Assembly (NCBI GenBank): GCA_037576215.1
Contig: JBANDB010000001.1
Span: 6,262,001-6,326,000 of the forward strand
Source: Armillaria gallica
Taxonomy: Eukaryota; Basidiomycota; Agaricomycetes; Agaricales; Physalacriaceae
Direction of reading: 5' to 3'
Length of the DNA: 64,000 bases
Made by a program: the position numbers and the translations under genes. This document shows positions 55,816 through 64,000 of the stretch, piece by piece. The notes below the pieces were generated by a model, which did not search any database, had not been told where the DNA came from, and was given only the letters and a program-made list of their open reading frames with translations. Numbering within the stretch: the stretch's first letter is position 1; every line of letters starts with the position of its first letter.

Positions 55816-58800
55816 CTACTCAACATCGTCATCATCAGACTCATAAACATCCTCCGATGGTTCTATATACTCCATCTTCCACAGATGCGCAAAGCTCATG
55901 CCCAGCTGATGGTTTGCATCACGCTGTTGGGCAGCATACGCATGCACACCCTCTGCTATATCCGGACTCAAATCTGGCCAGCCGTCTCCCTTAGCCACCC
56001 ACCAAAGTGCTCGCCAACGCAACGTAGCTAGGACGCGGCGTTGCTCCTCACACAGAAGCTCCTTCTCCTCTTCCCATCACTTCGTTCTTGCACGGTTCCT
56101 CAGCCAATGTACGTGCACATCTACGAATGGATATTAGGTCATATTCAGGTCCAAGAGTCCGCCACCATACCTTCGAGGTTATTAGCATTGTCACCTGCAT
56201 CCAGGCTACCTTCCGACTGCCATATCCATGATACCTCCCTCTCTGACTGTTTATCTTCTGGCACGCGCCATCTCTTGCGATTTCGTTCTCCAGGTGCCTC
56301 CGTAGCGACCTCTTCGTTGTCCAACATGGTGCCGTACATCATAGACATGTCCTTATCATGCAATTCCTGTAGGTCCTCCATCCAATCGCCTTCGCCTCTC
56401 AATGCCAGCAAAGCCTTGCGAGCCTTCCGGTACTTCCCTACAGCCAGCGTGCGCTTTTCTTTCCACGCATCGAGGACATCTGCAGCACGGCCAAGCGCCT
56501 CCTGTCCTCATAGGTTAGCTCAGCAAAAATCGTAAACGGCTGCCTCCGCTCTCATCGAAGACCGTATCGCAGCCAGCACATCAAAGCACTGAGCCTCACA
56601 TAGTAGAGCCTCCCTCTCTGCCAATCCAGGGTGACAGGAGGCAGCATGAACAGCTGCACTTAGCTCAGAAGGGAGCCATAGCCTATCATCCTCTGGCTCA
56701 ATTTCCACCATAGACTCTGATACCATCCTCTCATGTCGAACCAATGCCCCTGACATGTAAATGACCTGGAGCTCCCGAAACTGAGCAATTTGCCTGCACA
56801 GCGTTGAGCGGCGTTGTTCTAAATCAGCTGCTAGGGAACCAGACAGTTCACCTTCCCCAGATGAGAGAGCAGAAAGACGTCGCCTTAATATCACATCAAA
56901 CCCTGGCAACGCCTCGTACTGAATGATACTCACTGAGAATCCTCAATCAGCAAACCAAGACCCAAGCAGGAAGTTGCGCTGATCTCATGAATTGGCACTT
57001 CTCCTTGCTCCTTGCTCTTGCGCTCCTCCTCCTTCAGCTTGAACTTCAGGTCTGCCTCGGTCACATCTATTGTTCATGTATCAGATCCAGCCGAAGTCTC
57101 ACTCCTGCACATACGTTCAGCAATGGAAACATAGGGACTTGGTTTTGACTGGTCACAATCCCATGCGCAGACCAGAGTTGTCCAATCCCTGGCATAATCA
57201 GCACTCGGTAGAGCATTGGTGAAATCGTCATGGTACTTTTGATGAGTGACGACTTGAACCTCTGCTTCCGTGACCCTACGGTGCAGTAGAGCACCTGTTG
57301 ACCATTAGTTAGTGGCCAATACTTGATTCCGTCGATGTACGTACCAAGGAGAATAGTTTTCATGAAGTTATGATATGCAAAATGGTCGTCCAATGTGTCG
57401 TGTCTCGAGCCAGGTCCCATTTCCTTCGTTGAATTGGCCAAAGCGTTCAGTAGCGCCCACATATGCTCAATACCTTCGCCATCCGTTCTGCTGGTGCCGT
57501 CTTGGATGCTGATTGCAAACGCTGCTTGACATGTGAGCTTGTGAGCCTTCGCATGCAGCTTGGGGACGCCGCAGGACAGGCCCACTCCACCCCACAGCCT
57601 CAGGTGATTTGGTAGCTCTTGCATCCGATCATTGAAATTGACCCCCCCACTGGCATGCGATGTCATATGGAACGAAAATGTTGTCCAAGTCCATAGGCGT
57701 AATGGCCAAGAGAGCTATGTAGTCCATGTTCGCGTACCTGCCCTCAGCCACATCAGTATAGTAGAACACACCCACATGCAAGTACTCACCTTTTGCCCTT
57801 TTGCAGATCGCCAACTCCTGTGGGAGAAACCATCTCATGTCGGGCACAAACACACATACCCACACCGCTCGCTCGCAGACCTGCTTCACCCTTTGTTTCC
57901 GTGTGCGCCAGGGTCTTGAAACCACTACATGTAGATATCTATTCACAGCCCATCAATTTTACCTGCCCAAACGCATACGAGGACGTCACTCACATCCTTC
58001 TGAGTGACATAGTTGCGTAGATGTGTGAGGTAGGGTGCATACTTGACGAAATACACGAGACCAGTGTGCAGCCCAGGGTCCAATTTGACCGAACCTCAAT
58101 GGCAGTTACAAAGCCAGAAACATGCATCCAGTGCAAATATACCTCGATAAAGATGACTTGATACTGAGAACATACCTTATCGAAGGCGCACGCGTTGATG
58201 TGCTCGGTAACGGCGAGTGGCAAATGGACTAGAGGCTGGCAATGAACACCAACAACACTAAACCAATCACTAACTCTACACTTATCACCAATGTATTGAA
58301 TTCGGGCGTTTCGAGTACGATAGAAGCACTCTGCAGACTTCAATAATCAAGGAAAGTTGTTTAAAGACGTTTTATTTCGTTACTAGTGAGCTATACAAGC
58401 GTACTACTCGCACTAGTGGGGTTTGTAAGACACAATTGGATGAATAGTGACTCGACTTGAGCTACTGCGCTCGCTCTGACTGGGACTGCTTCGAACTAGT
58501 GGCTCTCTTGGCCCTATAATGTCTTACAAGTGAATAAACACTTGACTAGTCGCTTTCTAGGCAGACTAGTGGCGCTCTTGGCCTAAGAATAATACTTTAA
58601 ACTTCAAGAACTTGCTTGAACTAACTTCGAAACACTCTTGGCCTTTGCAGGACACAAAAGATTACTCTAAGACACTTCTATTCACTCAATGCTATGGGTA
58701 ACTTAGCGACTAGTAGCCGCTTCGTCGAGGTTAAGCACAAAAGCCTTTAATTGGGGCACTAGATACTGACTAGTAGGTCACAATTGCGGGCATGGCTTGC

Positions 58801-60774
58801 CTGAGCCGCGCGTGCGCCTATTCTACTACTTATATACTGACAAACAAGGTACGATCGAGATATAAATAACTGACTAGAGGGGTATTATTGATAAGGATTT
58901 CTTGGCTAGTCACGAATAATGGTGAATAATCACGCAATAGTCGGTCTAGAAATGATCGCTTGCTGACTAGTGAGCCTAGGAGCTCCGCTAGCGGTTGTAT
59001 TCCGTGTCCTGGGCCCAGCGACGCTCCACTAGTGCCAAGGATAAATGACTAGCCAGGCGAGCGTGCCTGTAACAGCTGTCGATCGTGATCGAAGGCGCAG
59101 CCCGGCTATACTAGTACCGATCGCAATGGATCTGTATCGCACCCGGCGGATCTACCGCAAGGTTAATCTGTTGCTAATTCATTTCTAAGTCCTGTTTCGA
59201 GATTGCCGCGTGACTAGTTAACCTGACTTAGGCGTTTATGCCCAGAGCGGCTCGCTAGTGACCGAACTTCACGAGATTTGTGTCCTCTGCTTCTTGTTTG
59301 GTGCGCTAGTCACATTACTTGTCCACTAGTGGCCGTATTCACTTAGCCCTGTTAGCATTCAAGTCACTAGTATGGCCGGCTGGTAGATTTAACCCACTAG
59401 TGGTATCGCATCTAAGTCCTGGCTCTACTAGTCGCATACTAGTCTAACTATCAGCTTCGAAGCCTCAGCTATAGTCCTTTAAGTATCACTAATGTAAGAT
59501 AGATATGCAATAGTATTATTATAAAATCGCAAAATCTAGGTGTGAACACGTAGACGGCGTATCAGCATGCGCCAATCAGACGGGAGATTAACCCCAGGAA
59601 TGGGGCAAGCTGCACAGCACAGGGCGAGCTCACCCTCCTTCATAGTCAATATGCCGTTTTCCTCCTGTCCCCTCCCAGCACGCATCATCATCTTCAGATG
59701 GCGGAATTCATGCACGATCCGAAGAAAAGATTTGTACTTTGACTGCCCTTCTCTATCAGTACTGACAAGAGCAGTCTATCTAGGATTAGTGCACCTTGGG
59801 TAGCTTGAGGCCGAGACCGTCTGTGAGATGTGTCAGCGCCTTGCAAAAGTCGTAAGCCAATATCTTGCTGATTAGCGTCAGCACATGAAATTGCTCCAGT
59901 ACCGAGAGAGTAACACAAGTCCTTGGTTGACGCATAGTTCCAGGGTACCACCCAAAACGCAAGAGCTGTTGCCACCTGTTTGCACCCCCTTGACGGTCGC
60001 ACGTGCAGTACTGGACGTCTACTTCGTGCATCCTGTTGGCATCCATCACGACAAAGGTCCGACCTGCACGATTGGGATTGATGCAAATGCTGCCATCGAT
60101 GTGGCCCAGCTGGAGATGCAAACCCAGCTCTCAGAGTGAGCACTTAATGAAGCGCTCATCATTCCATTTCTAGAGGACCACATTAGCTAACGATGGCACA
60201 ACAACGTAGATGTCACCTACCCGGATGATATGAAGAGGTTGGCTCGCATGTTCCCTCAGGCAACAAGCTTCGCACAGCATCATCCCCCGAGCGCAAGTGT
60301 CACATCGAAACACAGCATCCGCCGAACCACACCCTGGGCAACAGTTGTGAACCCCAGCATTGCCACGACCTTTGAGACAGAGCAATTCCATCAAGTACTC
60401 CTGGCGAAATCCCAGTTTGCCATCCCACCCAAGCCATTCGAGTAAAGGTTGGTCCTATAGATCGATGAGATGCGTGCAGGGTGTAACTTGCACAAGGAAT
60501 GCACCAAGTTGAGATAGTGCTTGCGAGTCTTTCTTGAAGGAGGAGGCTCGGGAGCGAAGGAGTTGTTATTGCAAAAGATGTCTCGAGGGCAGAAGCTGTT
60601 GGGGATGGTGACTACCCTCCTTTGTGTCCAATGGCTAGAAGGCTCGGCAGCAACTTGCATGATTGTGGGAGCATGGCCATGGCCAATTTTAGTGTACCGA
60701 GAGTGGGAGATGTGGAGGTCCTTCCACACTGCGGATTCGTCGGCACGATATAGCCTCGGCTTGGCCTTCCTCAT
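55816..60774 (-). pseudogene. KDZ transposase with CxC2 cysteine cluster, broken
   Basis: In order on the minus strand come these landmarks. The cysteine cluster CCPGCGSADAVFRCDTCARG, MLCEACCLREHASQPLHII (60340-60250) is followed by HLQLGHIDGSICINPNRAG and HEVDVQYCTCDRQGGANRWQ. Next come FLRIVHEFRHLKMMMRAGRG and GELALCCAACPIPGVNLPSD. After an insertion the frame resumes with VKLDPGLHTGLVYFVKYAPY, GVGMCVCARHEMVSPTGVGD, RYANMDYIALL and PYDIACQW, then PKLHAKAHKLTCQAAFAISI, SRTDGEGIEHMWALLNALA, STKEMGPGSRHDTLDDHFAY. The C-terminus is LWLPSELSAAVHAAS and WRALWWVAKGDGWPDLSPDI. This is the KDZ (Kyakuja-Dileera-Zisupton) family. Breaks: an in-frame TGA near 60137 (after IKCSL), frame changes, and the insertion. 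The N-terminal start is unclear. Confidence 0.85.
58350..59545. mobile_element. CTAGT-rich insertion inside the KDZ gene
   Basis: The KDZ reading stops after PGVNLPSDWRM near 59550 and protein similarity resumes below about 58100. In between is about 1.2 kb of non-coding sequence with some 19 CTAGT words, many as ACTAGT or GACTAGT, at intervals of about 30-120 bp. No open gene, tRNA or LTR end is recognised. It may be a solo LTR or non-autonomous element. Confidence 0.5.
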
Positions 60775-61680
60775 GTCACAGGAAAAGGAAAGCCCAGATC
60801 AATGGAGTCCCGTGATTGGGGCCCAGCCCGCTGAGTCATATGTTATGGCAACTACAGCAACTATGCTACGGCAACTACGGCAACTATGTTACGGCAACAT
60901 AGAATATATGGTCGGCAACATATGGCCGATTATTTCTGTTTGTCCATACTTCCTACTTAGTGATTCCAAGCAACATACGATGAAGTCGCTGCATCGTCAA
61001 TCGTCCCCTCTGCTGCTACTTCACCTCCCTCGCCCACGGACAGATATGGTGTTTGTCTCTGCTTGCTGACCGCATGATCTTCTCCACCTACATCTCAAAA
61101 AAAAATTGGACAATACCACCTCTGCTGCAGCTTTAGGTGACCACGCACGTGTACGGTCTATCTTTTATCTTCACCATGTTCAATGACTCTAATTCATTTT
61201 CAGTGTGCATATACTCCTCAGCAAGTGACCTAGCTCCGACGTCGTGGCCTGGCATTCGTACGAGCTCTGGAGCAAGACAATACCACCATGTTCATGGAAT
61301 CACTTTTTGAGGTGTGGTTTTCTACATGGCCAGAGCCACCCGCCACCGAGGCAAGGCGTCATAATGTGCATTACCTCTGACTATTTTATCTTTTCGTACT
61401 TAACGTCTGCAGAGTTTGCGTCATGCCATGCTCGCTATTCACGAGGAGCTTACACCGAACTTGGTAGTGCTCGACAATCATCATCACTTCGTTACTGACT
61501 TTCAGCTGCTTGGCAGTGGAGCTGCGGAGAGTGATGGGGTCTAGAGTGCGAATGCTGCGGGGATACAGGGTTATGCTGATTAGCGAAAAAGGACGTGGTG
61601 GATTTTGGTGGCCATTTTGCTAGGTATCTATACACCAATATTCACGGTTTTGCCAACTACCACAATGGATGGCATTTTTA
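60775..61680. other. Non-coding sequence right of the KDZ gene
   Basis: The first part is the upstream region of the KDZ gene. 60838-60920 has a short repeat of (T)ACGGCAACTA/TATGGCAACTA units. The minus strand near 61580 may hold the right KDZ end. No other gene is seen. Confidence 0.35.
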
Positions 61681-61819
61681 CACTAATGAGTATCCTGCCT
61701 GACTCGCACCGGGCTGCTTTATTGGGCCATACCACGAAATGAAATTGGGTCAAACACAAGTACAGAAATGGTAGCTAGTCATCAGATTCTGCCCCCTCGG
61801 TTCCCGCCCCCTCCTGCCT

Positions 61820-62290
61820 CTCTCAGATGTTATGGGTGATCGTCCGACCTACGGCCTCGGTGGGAACCACCACTCCATCGAGGAGGGCCACCACATTGAT
61901 TTCCTTGCATTCCCTGCGAATCATCTTGGGATGAGGGTACTTCTTGAAGTCAGCGCATGGGCTGAGATTTTGCCACACGATGGTAGTGTTGATGGGCCCG
62001 TTGGCCTCGATGTCTTTGGGGCTGGTGTTCGAGTGCTGACGATAGAACACCCACGTCAACACTTTTTTGATGCGCTATAAACCAGTTGCTCAAATCAAGT
62101 ACCACACGACACGGAATAAAAGACTAACCTGGCATACAATGAGCTCCTGTTCCCATACCATGGGATACCTCATATTCCATCCTCTCATGAACTCGTTCTT
62201 CCAGTGGAAAAATGGGTTAGGATCGGCTCACACCTTCAGCGCCATGTAAGCACAGGAGTTCCTGCGCTGCTGGGCGGTGAACAGGTCAAA
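61820..62290 (-). pseudogene. Unknown protein fragment (two or three exons)
   Basis: The minus strand reads KNEFMRGWNMRYPMVWEQEL, an intron with acceptor TGGTTTATAG (about 62060), then IKKVLTWVFYRQHSNTSPKD, TTIVWQNLSPCADFKKYPHP and KMIRRECKEINVVALLDGVV, to a stop near 61823. It reads like genuine protein and splices in a normal way, but the 5' end is cut by copy D at 62298. No family is recognised. Confidence 0.4.
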
Positions 62291-62297
62291 CTAGCGT

Positions 62298-64000
62298 TGA
62301 TGAGCCTCCAGGCTCTGTATGCTCAGAATTCGCGGATTTAGCCATCCATCACCCAATACCTTCAAAACGACTCCATTATAACCCTCACACACTCCATAAC
62401 ACTGCCAACTCTCGATAATACCACGGATTTTCGCAGTATAAGCCACAAACATTCAGATCCAGTCCTAAAACCGTGACATCCACTCCTCACGCACTCCGTT
62501 ATCCTTCCCAGCTCGCCTCATATCACAATTACCATATCCCATCATGGCAAGGCACCTTTGATCGACAATCATCCTAAAACGGGGTTGCTATATCACTCAG
62601 AAGCACTAGTTGATGTGCCCATCAATCATTTAATGAAATGACGTGATTGACGCGAGTACCCTCCCAGCTACGATAATTACAGCTACGGCAACTATAGACC
62701 ACATTTACTAAGGCTGTTACAGTGCCAAGACTTCAAATTATCATTGCCCCATGCATACACCTCAGCACGGCAACTGCAGCTCAATAATCCGCAGCTACAC
62801 AGCACCTTATGATCTGCTCATCGCTCAATAAAACCACACAGTTTGCATCCATACATGGCAATGTCAAGGACCTGCTGTTACTTTAGAACCACAGATACCA
62901 TATGTTTACTACGGCTATTACAAAAGCCAAGGACTTACAGCCTTACTAAGGCTTCGAAGAATATTCTATTTATAAAATCGTACTTGTAGTATAAAAACTA
63001 GGTAGATACTGCATTTTTAGAGCTAGTTCTTACCCAGTTGACGAGGCTACGGCATTACCAGTCAGCTACGGTTACTCCAAGTTATTCCCCACCGCTTGCT
63101 TTACTCTTTAAACGTTGTTGGTTGCACCAATACACGAAATCTTGCATCAATAACTTGCTTTTGTCTTTTAATGCCACAACATTGCTTCACTTTCACCACA
63201 TAGGATTGTTTCATCGCTTTCACCTTCTACATCACCATCGTTTTCATCACCCAGTTCAGTATTGCCTCCGTGTAGGCCCAGTTCAGCTCCATAGGATCAC
63301 TCTCGTCTTTATCATTGTTTGGAGTTGCTGTGCATCTATTGCCGCAGCGCCCCACTCAGCACCTCAGTTGCTACGATTTCTACCAGTTTCTTGCAGTCTC
63401 CGTACGTTTATTGTTACTTGTTTCGACTCACAATATCAGGTACACCCCAAGCCACGTTTACTAGGCTATTTCGACGTCTTTTAGTCCATTGCCACGATTT
63501 CTAGTCCTCCCCCACGATTACTAGAGCATCGCAACGGTTTCTAGTCCTTCCCCACGTTTTACAGTCCATCCCCACGTTTTCTCGAGCATTGCTACGATTA
63601 CCAGTCCTTCCACACGATTACTCGTCCGCTCCCACAATTACTAGAGCATCACAACGTTTTCTAGCTCCTCCCCACGTTTTCCAGTCTCTCCCCACGTTTT
63701 CTCGACCGTTGCTACGATTTCTAGAGCATTGCCACGATTTCTAGATCCATTTTCGTGGTCTCTAGATCATTTTCGCAGTTTCTATTGCGGTTTCCTGGTA
63801 TTCAAGTCATACCAGATTCCGTCCCATCTCATTTATCGAGATCCTTCCTGGCTTACAGCCAACGTCTACTAGTACTCCTTGACCAAGAGTACTACTTTGC
63901 TGACTGAAAAGTCGCAGTGTATCTTGTGTTATTGAGGAATTGACCGCACGGAGGTGCACCAAACCACTCGCAAACACATTGCCTTGATTGCTGTGTTGCT
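62298..64000 (-). mobile_element. LTR-like repeat, copy D (runs off the window)
   Basis: Same orientation as copy B, with the end TGATGAGCCTCC at 62298. Near-identical to B and C with scattered C/T and A/G differences (for example 62503 and 62530). Its far end lies beyond 64000. Being inverted relative to copy C, it cannot be the 3' LTR of the gag-bearing element. Confidence 0.75.
63452..63791 (-). repeat. 20-bp-period array in LTR-like copy D, 17 units
   Basis: Seventeen units of exactly 20 bp, with a different succession of unit variants from copies B and C. Confidence 0.85.

Larger units (their letters stand above)
55576..61600 (-). mobile_element. KDZ-type DNA transposon, inactivated (ends approximate)
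   Basis: A KDZ transposase gene on the minus strand fills 60774-55816, placed directly after the truncated gag. The ends are not certain. A repeated motif TGCCATTCTG followed by GCTAATTAGCATT or AATGCTGATCAGCATT occurs at 55558-55653, and CTAATCAGCATAACCCTG on the minus strand near 61580 resembles CTGATCAGCATTCCCCTG at 55642. The unit carries a 1.2-kb foreign insertion at 58.35-59.55 kb. Confidence 0.6.

Noticed and set aside
60521..61069. 182-codon plus-strand open frame
   Set aside because: It is antisense to the KDZ N-terminal region and has no domain of its own.

Overview
The window is nuclear DNA of a filamentous basidiomycete, most likely an Agaricomycete. Coding regions are split by roughly 45-60 nt introns with GT..AG ends. 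The families present fit: a fungal Zn2Cys6 regulator, expanded F-box/leucine-rich proteins, a Plavaka and a KDZ transposase, a transposon-linked 2-oxoglutarate/Fe(II) dioxygenase, and Ty3/Gypsy-type gag. No rRNA gene, CRISPR array or organellar signature was seen. All splice sites were read by eye from GT..AG context and frame continuity.

Layout. 1-7.0 kb is ordinary gene space: the 3' end of an alpha/beta hydrolase, a small four-helix membrane protein, a Zn2Cys6 transcription factor whose third zinc cysteine is built by a 6-nt microexon, and an F-box protein. 7.0-30.2 kb is a decayed, repeatedly duplicated region. It holds a second F-box gene (17.2-18.8 kb), three broken copies of one esterase-like gene (14.4, 22.0 and 26.5 kb), a dead ribonucleotide reductase small subunit (12.8 kb), and about 26 tRNA-like sequences. 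These have D-arm/A-box and T-arm/B-box motifs but little or no anticodon arm, and most are followed by a T-run resembling a Pol III terminator. The left arm (about 7.7-16.4 kb) and right arm (about 21.3-24.3 kb) are collinear in inverted orientation, so much of this region arose by inverted segmental duplication. A third F-box gene lies at 30.3-31.9 kb.

31.9-64 kb is dominated by mobile elements. A Plavaka transposon (32.24-38.08 kb) has two divergent genes that both appear open: a 1037-aa transposase and an accessory protein. Next comes an apparently intact multi-exon 2OG/Fe(II) dioxygenase gene (39.8-42.7 kb). From 44.5 kb there are four copies of one LTR-like repeat (TGATGAGCC..GGCTCATCA, 1.6-1.8 kb) in alternating orientation. 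Three of them carry an exact 20-bp-period array with 14, 17 and 17 units. The third copy is followed by a gag gene with two stop codons. The retroelement is cut off at about 55.58 kb, where a dead KDZ transposon lies on the opposite strand; the KDZ itself is interrupted by a 1.2-kb CTAGT-rich insertion.

Several genes are broken at codons that look like CGA to TGA or CAA to TAA changes, which suggests cytosine deamination or a RIP-like process. The genes do not form a pathway. The window reads as a small conserved gene block next to a duplication- and transposon-driven accessory region.
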